From Bettongia penicillata ogilbyi (lineage: Eukaryota; Chordata; Mammalia; Diprotodontia; Potoroidae), in the NCBI GenBank assembly GCA_023548195.1, contig JAJHZJ010000694.1, forward strand, positions 744,001-808,000: DNA of 64,000 bases, written 5' to 3'. A program made the translations under genes and the position numbers. The number at the start of each line of letters is the position of its first letter. Positions within the stretch are counted from its first letter, which is position 1. Positions 50,450 to 61,227 of the stretch are shown in pieces. The notes under the pieces are model-generated. The model had not been told where the DNA came from and searched no databases. It was given only the letters and a program-made list of their open reading frames with translations.

Positions 50450-51155
50450 TGAGTAGAAAGTAGTAAATAGAAAATGTAAATCAGATATAGGACAACGATT
50501 TAATTCCTCTACACACAAAATAAATGATAATTCAAAATACTCAAAACCACACATTGATAGAAGAAATTATACTCCATTTTAGTATACTATTCTACAGTTT
50601 GTAGTTAACATTCAAATTTTACCTGAAATCTGCACTACGCAGATGATTCCTTCCACAATCATAGCTTCTGACAAGCCAGGGCAGCAGTTGGGCTTGTCCT
50701 CTAGTTGGTGATTTCCCCTTTCATATTGAAACTTCCTTCTGCCAGTCAGCTTTGACTGGAAAATCCCAGAAGCTCCAAACTCTGGAACTCACAACATTGC
50801 TTCCAAGGCTGGAGATGGTCATAACAGGCTAATTATTCAGTCATCTATTCTCAGTCAAGAAACAAAGAACAGAAAAGGCAGCCAAGGATCAGAATCAACT
50901 CACCTGTCTGTAGCTGCCATGTTGCCAGGGTAGGAAAAAGGGCACCATTCTTCCCTCCTCCCCCTCACGAAAAAGCTGGCAAGGGAGAGCTACTTCCCAA
51001 TCAATTGTATTTGTTATACTTATGTCTTATAAAAATTATTGTTATCACTAGTAATATCCTTTCTGCCATCCATTACTTAGTTTTCATTATTAATAAATTG
51101 TTTTAAAAGTTCAAGATGAAGCTGTTTCTATTATAAAACATCTTTCTTGTTATAA
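50450..51155. other. Intergenic sequence, unclassified
   Basis: A GC-richer block at 50640-50990 has the look of an old retroelement but no identifiable ends. No gene. Confidence 0.35.
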
Positions 51156-51159
51156 TTCT

Positions 51160-51350
51160 TCTGGCTTTATTTTAGTTTCAATCTTTTCTCTAACAGATCA
51201 GTGGTTTGATTGTACTCAGATGATGTACAAATGACTAAACTGGTAGATAAAATAAATTCTATAGATATGTTATGCATGGATTTCAGCAAGGTATTTAACA
51301 AAATCTCCCAAGTTATTTTTGTGTACAAGACAGATTAACGTAGATGATAT
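51160..51350 (+). repeat. CR1/L3-type LINE fragment
   Basis: Shows ggatttcagcaaggtattta and acaaaatctcccaagttatt, an L3 ORF2 part. The copy is cut by the following MAR1. Confidence 0.6.
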
Positions 51351-51600
51351 GGCAACTAGGTGACAGAGTACATAGAGGGTTGAGCTTGAAGTCAGGAAGA
51401 CTTATTGTCATGAGTTCAAATCTGGCCTCAGGCACTTACTAGTTGTGTGACTTTGAGCAAGTCACTTAACCCTATTAGCATTAGTTCCTAAACTGTAAAT
51501 GAACTGGATATGAAAATGGCAAACCACTTTAGTATCTTTGCCCCAAATAGGGTCAGGAAGAGTTTATGAAATGATTGAATGACAAATGGAACTGATTTAC
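51350..51600 (+). mobile_element. MAR1-type CORE-SINE
   Basis: Direct order: gaagtcaggaagacttattg, tgactttgagcaagtcactt, atatgaaaatggcaaaccac, tttgccccaaatagggtcag. Confidence 0.82.
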
Positions 51601-51604
51601 TGAT

Positions 51605-53125
51605 TGGACCTAAAGAATCCTGACTTATAGTGGGCTGATATAAAATTTGAGGGGTGATCTCAATTGCTAAATTTGCGTAGAACAGAGGAGCTGCTGGGTA
51701 AAGTTAAAAGTTTCTTTTCAACATTTTTATCAAGAAGTGAGCTAAAAATATTTGTTAGAGACTATAGCTAAGCATCATTATCAACTAATTTGGTTTTATT
51801 TTGAGGTCAACAGGGGATACTGATGTTACATAGAGATGTCAACCAAAAAAACTAGAGGTTAAAGAGCAGATGGTATCACAAATCAAAACCAGGTTATCCC
51901 AAGGATTGTTTGACAACAAGCCATGAAGTGGGACTTCAGATTTCAAGTCTCTAAACAGTGCAAAAGTCAATACAATGAGGTCAGTCACTGAAGTTAGTTA
52001 GGGCTATCATTATGAGGACGGAATTCCCTAACCAATGATAAACTGTCAGCAATCAGGTAAGCCTAAGAGTAACTCATGCCTCCAATAATGCAAAGCTGCT
52101 AAAGTCTTCTACTGATGTCATTGAGCTGTTCTCTGCCAGACTTACTCCCTGCCAAGCATTACACTCCACTATTCTGTGCCAGGCCCTGCTCTCAGCTGCT
52201 CTTTGCTAGGCACTACTCTCGGTTATATCTGCTCATCCATCAGCTCCAATTTTATTCAGTGTCACCTAATACCTTACACAATATTCACTATTGATGCTAT
52301 GGTTATAGCTATTTTACCAGTTATTTAGCTACCTCTGTTACCTAGTTGAAGATCCTTTGGTTAGTAAGCTCTTCCCCTGCAGATGAGTTCTATGTCTGTT
52401 CTGTCAGCCTGCCTGACAGCTTTCTTCCATGCCTCTAATATGCCATCTACAAAGCTATCTGTGGTCCTCCATTTTTTGGAAGGGCTATGCCCGGTAAACC
52501 TGTCAGGCAGAGAGGACTATGTATGACTCTCCTCAGCCAAAATTTTCAGCCACTGTTTTTAAAGCTTTTTCCCTCAGCCAGCCTTCTCAGCTGGGCTAAG
52601 TGGTTATGAAGTTTCCTTTTTTTCATCCAGGCTGCATCAGAAATTACAGCAGCTAAAGCCGAGTTCAGGTCTGCCCCTTGAACTCTCATTAGGACTCTTG
52701 TTAAATGCTTTGGTGAACGTCTTTTAACTGCCTTGTCTTCTATTTTCTCCCGAGTATCTTAATTCAGCTGTCACCCAACTTGAGGTAAAAATAAAGCAAA
52801 ACAAAACAAAACTCATTTTAGTTGCCAGGTCTTATCATAACCCTTAGCTGAAGTAAATCTCCCTAGTGCTCAATTTCTTCAAATGGAAAAGGGATTTTGA
52901 GACACTGTGGTAAGGAAACTGTTTTAACTTCACCCAGCAGCCCCTCTGTTGTATGCAAATAGCAACATTTATATTAGTTAGGGAATTCTGAAAGTCTATT
53001 CTACTTTTCCCAGCAGCATGTCAGAGCCTGGTCTCATTCTCTGACTTTGTTACATAAAGAAGACAAAAAGTATTTATTTGAATCTAAGAGCTAGCCTTAT
53101 ATAAAACAGAGAAACATTTTCCTAA
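51605..53125. other. Unclassified stretch, possible old endogenous-retroviral sequence
   Basis: 52080-52780 is C/T-rich with repeated ctgccaggc-like words and ends near an AATAAAG at about 52789. This resembles an LTR or internal ERV remnant, but no paired ends or coding motifs are visible. No host gene. Confidence 0.3.
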
Positions 53126-53129
53126 TAGA

Positions 53130-53530
53130 AACATGAGTACAATAAGACTGTTCACTCTCACAGTTACTATTTGACATAGTTCAAGAAATGATAGGTATAG
53201 TAATAAGGCAAGAAGATGAAAGGAAAGAATTAGCATTATCAAAGAAGTTAAATATTTCTATTTGTATATAAAGTAGTTTTATATATGAAGCCCAAGAGAC
53301 TCAATATATTCAAAATTAATTGAGGTAATAGCTTCACATGATTTTTTACCTTCTTAATTTTTCTTGCTTTTTTAAATATGGAAATATGTTTTGCATGACT
53401 TCACATGTATAATAGGTATCATATCGCTTGCCATCTCGATGGGTGGAGGAGAGGTGGGAAGGAGGGAGAGAGTTTGGAACTCAAATTTTTAAAAATGAAT
53501 TTTTAAAACTAATTAGAAATGTATTTAAAG
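53130..53530 (+). mobile_element. L1 fragment with 3' end module
   Basis: ORF2-derived text (aagaaatgataggtatagta, then gaagcccaagagactcaata) joins, near 53340, the 3' end module gttttgcatgacttcacatg and ggtatcatatcgcttgccat. Confidence 0.68.
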
Positions 53531-53559
53531 GTAATAACTTCAGAAAGAGTTAATGTGAC

Positions 53560-53775
53560 ATAAAAAATAAAGATTTTACTTCAGTCAGGACCCCGGGTTC
53601 AAGTATTACCTCTAATCTATACTGACTATGTGATCCTGGACAAATCTTTGGACCTCTTAGTGCTCAAGGTAACTGTATGTAAGACTATCAGTTGCAGAAC
53701 ATTTTCTGAACTTTATTAGTGGAGGGAGTTTCCTTATCAGGAGTGCCTTACACCGCTAAAATTGCAGGTTCAGAT
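53560..53775 (+). mobile_element. tRNA-derived marsupial SINE
   Basis: Contains gggttcaagtattacctcta (B-box-like), gatcctggacaaatctttgg, and the tail part gtggagggagtttccttatc with accgctaaaattgcaggttc. The family is distinct from MAR1 in its 3' half. The frame in it is not a gene. Confidence 0.6.
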
Positions 53776-54157
53776 TTTTTATTGAAGCTTCAGAAATTAT
53801 GGGATATAAGATTATCTACCTTCTCGTCTAGGAAACATCAACAAAACACAAACAACAGAAATCAGAAAAAGAGATGGCAAGATGAATTGTTTGTGAATTA
53901 ACCTATCAAAACACAAAGAATCTCTATAAAGACAGCTGTAAGATAACTGTCAGAGAGACAATGAAGGAATTTATTAATTAAAAAAAATTAATGACCAGAT
54001 AGGTCAAGCTTATACAGAAAAGATGACATTATTTACATTGATCAACTGATTAAATACAATAACAATCAATATCACCATAAGCTAATACGAATTTATAAAA
54101 ATAAGAGCCATTCACCAATAGGCAAGTGGTCAAAGAACATGAACAGGCAGTTCCAAG

Positions 54158-54173
54158 AAGAAGCAAAAATTAT
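54158..54173 (+). repeat. Target-site duplication, left copy of HAL1
   Basis: The 16 bases AAGAAGCAAAAATTAT are repeated exactly at 57151-57166. The interrupted older L1 reads continuously once one copy is removed. Confidence 0.93.
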
Positions 54174-55026
54174 GGGGGGGCGGAGCCAAGATGGCGGAGT
54201 AGAAGGACGCACGTTTACGAGCTCCTAAACCAAAGCCCATAGAATTAATGTAAAAAGAGTCCCCCATAACTTCTGGGTGAATACAAGGTGTGCAGAAGCA
54301 GAGTGGAAGAGATTTCCATTCCAGGGAGCCCTGAAGACCCGTCCCCAGGGTCCGGCACGCCCCGGAAAGTGGACCCGACCCCCAGCACTGCCCTGGCCGA
54401 GGCCCCAGAGAAGCTGATCCGAACAGGCTTCAGAGACGGAAGCTCCAGCAGCCGGGAAAGTCCCTCCGCCCACAGAAGCTACAGGTCAGTGAGAAAGAAG
54501 GCCGGGCTGAAGGAGAGGGGAAGCGGGGCGTCTCCGTGACTCGGGCCCCCTCGGGAGGAAGCGGAGGCAGCGGGGACGGGGGCAGGAAGCAGCGGAGGCA
54601 GAGGTGTGGGCGGCGGCTGAGGTGGCAGCGGCCCAAGACTCAGGAATCCCCCAACAGCAGGCAGGATCTTCATTACGGAAGATTCCCGCATAAAACCGGA
54701 TGGAGCTGAGCCTGGGAGACGGCCCTGCCCCCACCCCGCTCTGTTACTGAAGGCTTCTGCTTAAAGCCCCTAAGGGAGCCGGATTTGGGAGGCGGGCCCC
54801 CCACCCCGCCCCCACCCGTTCCATTCCTGAAAGTCTCTCCATAAAGCCCCCGAGGGATCAGAGTCTCGGAGGCGGCCCTGGCCCCATCCCAGCACCTGAA
54901 CTAAAGCTCACTGATTGACAGCCAGCAGGAGGAAAGCCCATTTAAATCTCAGAGGCCAAGCACTAGCTGGGCGGATCCAGGCGGGGGTGGAAAGGAATCT
55001 CAGAAGTCAAGTAACTGGCTGGGAAA
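54174..55026 (+). promoter_or_regulatory. HAL1 5'UTR / presumed internal promoter
   Basis: This 850-base GC- and CpG-rich leader precedes ORF1. It carries an AAGATGGCGG YY1-like site about 15 bases from the element start, the same arrangement that positions transcription initiation in eutherian L1. Within it, blocks at about 54670, 54745 and 54830 resemble each other (a ctgaaggcttctgcttaaag-like core), suggesting loosely repeated promoter units. Promoter activity is inferred. Confidence 0.55.
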
Positions 55027-56127
55027 ATGCCTAGAAAAGGGAAGAAAAATAAGACTTTAGAGAGTTTTTTCCAACAAATGCAAATGATCCCGACCTTCGG
55101 ATCTGATGATGAGGACGTATCCTTGCCATCAGGGAAAGACGTGGAGGGCGGGGCCTCAGTACCCCAGACACCCCAGGGGGGTGGTGGGTGGGCTCAGGCC
55201 CTGGAAGAGCTCAAAAAGGATTTTGAAAAGCAAGTTAGACAGGTGGAGGAAAAACTGGGAAGAGAAATGTCAGAGATGCAACAAAAGTATGAAAAACAGG
55301 TCAATACCTTGGTAAAGGAGACCCAAAAAAATGCTGAGGAAATTAACACCTTGAAAAATAGGCTCACCCAATTGGCAAAGGAGGTTCAAAAAGCCAATGA
55401 GGAGAAGAATGCTTTCAAAAGCAGAATGAGCCAAATGGAAAAAGAGGCTCAAAAGCTCACTGAATTTAATAGTTCTCTCAAAATTAGAATGGAACAGATG
55501 GAGTCTAATGACTTTATGAGAAACCAAGAAATCACCAAACAAAACCAAAAGAACGAAAAAATGGAAGAGAATGTGAAATATCTCATGGGAAAAACAACTG
55601 ACCTGGAAAATAGATCCAGGAGAGGCAATTTAAAAATTATGGGTCTACCTGAAACTCATGATCAAAAAAAGAGCCTAGACATCATCTTCCATGAAATTAT
55701 CAAGGAAAACTGCCCTGACATTCTAGAACCAGAGGGCAAAATAAGTATTGAAAGAATCCATCGATCACCACCTGAAAGAGATCCAAAAAGAGAAACTCCT
55801 AGGAACATTGTGGCCAAATTCCAGAACTCCCAGCTCAAGGACAAAATCTTACAAGCAGCTAGAAAGAAACAATTCCAGTGCTGTGGAAATACAATCAGGA
55901 TAACCCAAGATCTAGCAGCTTCTACATTAAGGGATCGAAGGGCGTGGAATAGGATATTCCAGAAGGCAAAGGAACTAGGACTCAAACCAAGAATCCCCTA
56001 CCCAGCTAAACTGAGTATAATACTTCAAGGGAAAATATGGTCTTTCAATGAAACAGAGGACTTTCAATCATTCTTGATGAAAAAACCAGAGCTGAAAAGA
56101 AAATTTGACTTTCAAACACAAGAATGA
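55027..56127 (+). CDS. HAL1 ORF1: L1 ORF1p-like RNA-binding protein, 366 aa
   Basis: The complete frame encodes a protein with the L1 ORF1p layout. A short basic N-terminus (MPRKGKKNKTLESFFQQM) is followed by an acidic linker, then a long coiled coil at about residues 57-195. An RRM-like domain follows from about 197 (LENRSRRGNLKIMGLPE, later ISIERIHR and PRNIVAKFQNSQLKDK). The C-terminal domain has the family motif YPAKLSII near residue 325. In L1 these form a trimeric single-strand RNA-binding chaperone that packages the transcript in cytoplasmic particles. Here there is no partner ORF2, so mobilisation would need L1 enzymes supplied elsewhere. No stop or frameshift is present. Expression is not shown by sequence. 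Confidence 0.92.
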   Translation: MPRKGKKNKTLESFFQQMQMIPTFGSDDEDVSLPSGKDVEGGASVPQTPQGGGGWAQALEELKKDFEKQVRQVEEKLGREMSEMQQKYEKQVNTLVKETQKNAEEINTLKNRLTQLAKEVQKANEEKNAFKSRMSQMEKEAQKLTEFNSSLKIRMEQMESNDFMRNQEITKQNQKNEKMEENVKYLMGKTTDLENRSRRGNLKIMGLPETHDQKKSLDIIFHEIIKENCPDILEPEGKISIERIHRSPPERDPKRETPRNIVAKFQNSQLKDKILQAARKKQFQCCGNTIRITQDLAASTLRDRRAWNRIFQKAKELGLKPRIPYPAKLSIILQGKIWSFNETEDFQSFLMKKPELKRKFDFQTQE

Positions 56128-57150
56128 GAAGAAGCATGAAAAAGTAAACAGCAAAGAGAAGTCTTAAGGGACTTACCATGAGTGAACTGTTTACATTCCT
56201 ACATGGAAAGACAATATTTGTAACTCTTAAAACTTTTCAGTATCTGGGTAGTTGGTGGGACCACACATACACATGTACACGCATGCACACACATACACAC
56301 ATGCACACACATACAGAGATAGAGAGCACAGATTGAACTGAATAGGAGGGGACCATACCTTAAAAGAAACTAGGGTAAATGGTGAGAGAGAAATGTAGGG
56401 GGAGGGAAAGGGAAGGGGGTAACTATATGAAATTTAAGAGGCAGGTAGGAGTTTTTCTTAGTGGAGGGAAAAAGAGGAGAGCTGAGAAAAAAAAAAAAAA
56501 ACAAGAAGTTTACCCTCATCACATTTGACTAAACGAAGGAGTGAAATGCATACTCATTTTGGTATGAAAACCTATCGTACAGTATAAGAAAGTGGGGGAG
56601 AAAGAGATATTGCAAGGGGGGGGATGATGGAAGGGAGGGCAAAGGGAGGAGGGAGCAATTTGAAGTCAACACTTGGGGAGGGACAGGATCAAAAGACAGA
56701 AGAGAAACAATGAGGGGCAGGTTAGGAGGGATGGTAATCCAGTTAGTCTTACACAACACGACTATCAGGGAGGTCATTGGCAAAACTACACAGATATGGC
56801 CTATATTGAATTGCCTGCTGTCCCAAAGGGAATGGGTGGGGAGGGAGGGATGAGGAGAATTTGGAACTCAAACTTTTAGGAACAACTGTTTAGTATTGTT
56901 GTTGCAACTAGGAAAGAAGACATACAGTTAAGGAGGAATAGAAAGTCATCTGGCCCTACAGGAGAAAAGAGAAGATGGAGACAAGAGAAGGGAGAGATGA
57001 CAGAAGAGAGGGCAGATTGGAGATAGGGAAAATTAGATTGCTTGGGGTATTGGGGTGGGGGGAGGGGAGAAAAGGGGAGAAAATTTGGAACCCAAAAATT
57101 TGTGAAAATGAATGTAAAAAAATTAAATAAATAAATAAATTTTAAAAAAA
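56128..57150 (+). other. HAL1 3'UTR with CA microsatellite and G-rich polypurine tract
   Basis: The 3'UTR follows the ORF1 stop directly. It holds an (AC)-rich stretch at about 56265-56312, a purine-rich block at about 56395-56420, and a run of four G-tracts near 57040-57070, then AATAAA-like repeats (57122-57140) and the tail. G-rich polypurine tracts are a conserved feature of mammalian L1 3'UTRs. Short open frames on either strand here are not genes. Confidence 0.75.
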
Positions 57151-57166
57151 AAGAAGCAAAAATTAT
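57151..57166 (+). repeat. Target-site duplication, right copy of HAL1
   Basis: This is an exact copy of 54158-54173, directly after the A-rich tail of the element. Confidence 0.93.
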
Positions 57167-57549
57167 TAATAACTACATTAAAATAGTTTAAGAATTTTAA
57201 AATTAGGGCCCTCCAAATAAAAATAACTTAGATATGACCTTATACCTATCATTTTGGCAAAGATAGTAAATGATAAAAGTTAGCAGGACTATGGTGGGAG
57301 GCAGGAGGGAAGGAAGGGGTTCACAGTTATATAACTAGTGGAATTTGTGAATTGGTTCAATCTTTTTGAAAAGCAAAATGAACCTATCTTACAAAAACCT
57401 ATGAACCTGTCTTACAAAAACTCTTCAGATCTTTTAATCCAGTGATCTTTCTACCAGGGCTACACCTAAAGGAAGTTGTTGACATGATTAAAAAAAAATC
57501 CATTCAAAAATAGCAAAGAACTGGAAACAAACTACCTGTCTAATGGTTG

Positions 57550-57770
57550 AACATTATAGATCATAGATTTAGAACTGGATGGGACCACAGAAGCCAATGA
57601 ATCTGACACCCCCACCCTGCCTTTTATAGATGAGAAGAGGGAGGCACTAAGAGATTAAGTGATTTGCCCAGAGTTATACAGCTAATAAGTATCTGAAGTG
57701 GGATTGGAATCCAGATCTGCCTCACTCCAAGCCTAGTGGTCTAGCCATTATTCCATGCTGCCTCTTGGTA
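57550..57770 (-). repeat. MIR-type SINE
   Basis: Inverted: tttatagatgagaagaggga, gattaagtgatttgcccaga, ggattggaatccagatctgc. Confidence 0.78.
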
Positions 57771-58039
57771 TATAAATGTAACTGAATTATTCTGCTACAT
57801 GAAATGATAGCTATGAATAGTAATAACTAAAATTTATATAGTGTTTTAAGGTGAAAGAAGTTCTTTTCAAAGAGATTGAACCAATTCATAACTTCATCAG
57901 CAGTATGATTATGAAACTTTTTTGACAGCAATACCAGCTGCTGTGACTATTTTATCTCTTTTTAAAGATAAAAAGAAATGAGGCAAGTCTAATGTAAAAT
58001 GACAGAGAATATAGTATGCAGAAGTAAAACAATAATAAT

Positions 58040-58240
58040 AATAGCTACCATTTATATAATGCTTTATGGTTTGCAAAATGCTTTATACTTTATTATCTCA
58101 TTTTATTCTCATAACAACTCTGGAGGTAGGTGCTATTATTATCCCCGTTTTACAGACAAGGGGACTGAGGCAGATAGGGGGTGAAATGACTTGCCCACTG
58201 TCACACAACTAGTAAGTGTATGAACTTAGGTTTTGAACTT
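58040..58240 (-). repeat. MIR-type SINE
   Basis: Inverted and well preserved: ggtttgcaaaatgctttata, ccgttttacagacaagggga, tgacttgcccactgtcacac. Confidence 0.8.
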
Positions 58241-58269
58241 GGGCAACTTTGCTAAAAAACAAACTTCAA

Positions 58270-58800
58270 CAACTATGATCTAGTTGAAATCTCTGTCTCA
58301 ACTCTCATTTCCCATCCTCAAAGTCATCATTCTTCCTTTTTCAAGAAGACGTATTTTTCTTTTTTTGCTGAAATCCAGCCAGTGCCCTCATAGTTGGGGG
58401 CTTCAGATGTTCTCTCAAGCATCCTGGATTATCAATACAGCAAATTCATCAACTCCAATGATTCCAGCTTTACTCTACCCTCAGAGATAGTCATATTTTA
58501 TCTCACCATCACCCATAAAAATGATGTCTCCTTGGTTTTGGACTTTCAAATTCCTCTTTCTAATCGTTATTTCCTCTCCTTTAATTTCTCTCTCTTCTTT
58601 ACTCCCTTAAAATCTGCTTGTCCTCACTACAACTTCCCTCTCCCCTAGTACTTACTCCCAGTGTATTACTCTTGTTCTGGCTTCACATTCCTTATTTAAC
58701 AGTCTTGACTATAGTTAACCAGTTCAGCTATGCATTGTCCTTTGCCCTTGACTCCCTTACATGCTTACCTTACCCCATTCACATACTTCTATTCTTTAAA
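58270..58800 (+). repeat. L2-like LINE fragment
   Basis: C/T-rich text including tcatcaactccaatgattcc and ctgaaatccagccagtgccc. The assignment rests on general likeness to L2 ORF-derived sequence. Confidence 0.45.
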
Positions 58801-58804
58801 ACCT

Positions 58805-59535
58805 AGGTCATCCCATATTGAATTTTTGATAGTTTCCCAGCTTTTGAATGTCTGAAGGAGCCCCATTGCAGCTTGGGTCTGCTCTAGGTTTATGTGATCT
58901 AGTCCAATAGGTGGAAGAGGGCAAAGAGAAGAAAGCTAGATGGAAGCGTCAGTCTTATGCCATTTCCTTTGAGATTAAGAAGACAGAGATTACCTGAACG
59001 GAACCCTTCCTATATATTCCAGGAGTGGAGGACAAGTCATCAGACTACAATAATTTTAAGAAAATAATATCCAAGAATATATTACTCCCTTTGCTCTAAT
59101 CCTATGCTCACCAGCCAAACTTTTTTTCTAATTTGTTTTTTTTTTTTTGACCAAAGGAAACCCACATAGATGTTTAATACCAATCTTTATCCCATAGGCA
59201 GGTGCTATGTGAAGATAGGCAGATTAGTTTGCCTTCAAATTGTTATTCCATTTTTCCTGAGTTTGATTGGTATGAATTAGATCCCCAGATCCTGTCTACC
59301 ACTTTTCAGTGGGTGGAAGATATCATATTTCTGACCCTAAAGAGCTAAGGCTCAGACTTTTACATATGGTAAACCCATTAGGCCACTACCAGAATGCTGG
59401 ATTGAATAGTCGGTGTCTTGCACTTGAATATCCCTTAACATAAATGGAAAAGAACTTAGAAATTATATAGTTCAAGACCTTAATTTTATAGATGAGGAAT
59501 TTAAAGCATTTCATAACTATAAAACAATATAGATA
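58805..59535. other. Intergenic sequence without recognised features
   Basis: T-run near 59140. No exon or named repeat. Confidence 0.4.
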
Positions 59536-59539
59536 TTCA

Positions 59540-59960
59540 TCATTCATAGATTCTAGGGCTAGAGGGCATCTCAGAAACAATACACTCCAACCCCATCATG
59601 ATATAGACAAGAAAACTGAACCCAAGAAGAGTAAACTTGCTTAAGGTCACACATTGGTAGTATAACCTTGAATATTATCAATACAGCAAATTCATAGAGC
59701 TGGGATTTGAATCCCATTCTACTATCTCAAAATCCTATGCTCTTTCTGTTAGCATTATAATTATTTTCCCTCTGGATGCCAGGTTATAAGAGGTTGAGTC
59801 AGTTAGTAGTGAGGCAGCGCATGTAACAAATAGTCTCTTTTAACTTCAACCTTAAAGGCCATCTAGAGTGTAACTCCATAATTTTATAGATTAAGCAACT
59901 GAAACCCAGAGAAAATAAGTGGCAATATTATTTCTTCACAATTGCTTGTTTAAGGTCTGA
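59540..59960 (-). repeat. Two MIR-type fragments
   Basis: 59540-59740 (agggctagagggcatctcag, taaggtcacacattggtagt) and 59840-59960 (ttataga-ttaagcaactgaa) are both inverted. Confidence 0.55.
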
Positions 59961-59964
59961 ATAT

Positions 59965-60375
59965 TAAAAAAGGACACATGGTCCCTTACACATAATAAGT
60001 ACTTAAGAAATGTGTTGCTGTTATAAGAAGGAAGAAAGGCAGGATGAGAGAGGCAAAATGTAGTTGAGATAAGACAAACTCATTTGGGTTCCAGGTAACA
60101 CTTTCCTCAAATCTTATGTTTATTAACTTTTGAATACTCTTAAGGGTAATGTCATTTGAGCTTCTCCATCTCAGCAGAAACATAAATAATTTTATTTGCC
60201 TATAAAGGGGAGAAGTCATTCAATGTAGGCTTTTCTCTGCCTATGGGAAGGCATAGTGTATTTCCCCTTATAATTTCTTCCTTAACATAATATTTTCACT
60301 CTTAAATATGAAAGCATAGATAAATAGAAAGTACTAAGACAATACCTCTTTTGCTAATTTGGTTAGAAGACTGAG
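59965..60375. other. Intergenic sequence without recognised features
   Basis: AT-rich. Nothing assigned. Confidence 0.4.
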
Positions 60376-60379
60376 ACCA

Positions 60380-60610
60380 TTCATGGTAAATTCACTTAAC
60401 TCCTTTCCTCCACATCTGAAAACTTCTACATAACTTTACCCATCTTCAACTCTTTCTCATCTCAGAGGAAGAGGGAGCCTTCCTCCTTGTCATTGCTACC
60501 TAGCCATATATTTCCTTGATTCCATTTACTCCTTCCTCTGTTATGAACTTGTTCCAACAATCATCTCTTGTCTTTCTTTCATTTCCACTCTCTCTTCTAG
60601 TGATTCTTTC
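60380..60610 (+). repeat. L2-like LINE fragment
   Basis: Contains catcttcaactctttctcat and ccttgattccatttactcct, resembling L2 ORF-derived text. Confidence 0.4.
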
Positions 60611-60614
60611 CTTT

Positions 60615-61220
60615 TGCTAAAACATGTTTTGATTTTTCCTTTTCTGTGTTGGAGAATGAATTGGCTTATAAGATTCACCCCAAGGAATGCGTACTTCCTG
60701 GTTTTTATGGACCATGTGTGAGCTTTCTGGACCTTCCTGTGACCATGTGTTGATGTATCAGTAAAAGGATTTTGTATTTTGGTGGCAAAATCCATGTGGT
60801 CCTTTGGTTCCCACACCACACCATGATAACACAGAGGTATTGGTGTGTTTATCAGTTTAAAGAAGAAATAGCTTCTTACTCAAGCTCTTTTCTTTTGACT
60901 CTCCAAGTGGCATTATGTAACTTTGAGAATTCCTGGGAGGAGTGAGGAAGAATTGTCCTGTCTTCACTCCAGCATGGTAACCTCTCTCATGTGGTATCTA
61001 CAGTGGTGGAACTCATCCAGGTGAGCTGGTTCCTGAACCACTAGCTTTTTTTTTTTTTTTTTTTGCTTTTGTGTTTGTCTTTTCCTGATCTTAGCTAAAT
61101 GATCCTGAGATGAATATTTCCTGGTTTAGATGTAACCTAGGAGTTTGAGGTCCCATTGAATTGGAGCTGAGTAGAAGCAGGAAGGAATCTTCAACAGCTA
61201 CTATAGCCATTGTCAAGAGC
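60615..61220. other. Intergenic sequence with a T18 run
   Basis: A T-run lies at about 61047-61064. Otherwise unassigned. Confidence 0.4.
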
Positions 61221-61227
61221 ATTGGTC

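Larger units (their letters stand above)
54174..57150 (+). mobile_element. Full-length HAL1 (half-L1) retrotransposon with intact ORF1
   Basis: The element starts with the L1-type 5' signature GGGGGGGCGGAGCCAAGATG (including a YY1-like site), followed by a CpG-rich 5'UTR to 55026. ORF1 covers 55027-56127, and a 1 kb 3'UTR ends in an AAAT-rich tail at 57150. There is no ORF2 or any trace of endonuclease/reverse transcriptase. A perfect 16-base target-site duplication, AAGAAGCAAAAATTAT, flanks it at 54158-54173 and 57151-57166, proving insertion by target-primed reverse transcription. HAL1 elements are L1 derivatives lacking ORF2 that depend on L1 enzymes in trans. The intact frame, perfect duplication and full length suggest a young insertion. 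It splits an older L1 fragment. Confidence 0.92.
53930..57545 (+). mobile_element. Older L1 ORF2 fragment split by the HAL1 insertion
   Basis: The left part (53930-54157; ccattcaccaataggcaagt, ggtcaaagaacatgaacagg) and right part (57167-57545; accttatacctatcattttg, ttggttcaatctttttgaaa) are consecutive L1 ORF2-derived text, as at 39520-39830. Between them lies the HAL1 element with its target duplication. Confidence 0.75.

Noticed and set aside
53560..53680. Possible tRNA gene from a B-box-like sequence
   Set aside because: No cloverleaf can be made, and the flanks follow a tRNA-derived SINE, so it is a mobile element.
55270..55985. Minus-strand frames inside the HAL1 element
   Set aside because: They are shadows of ORF1 on the opposite strand.
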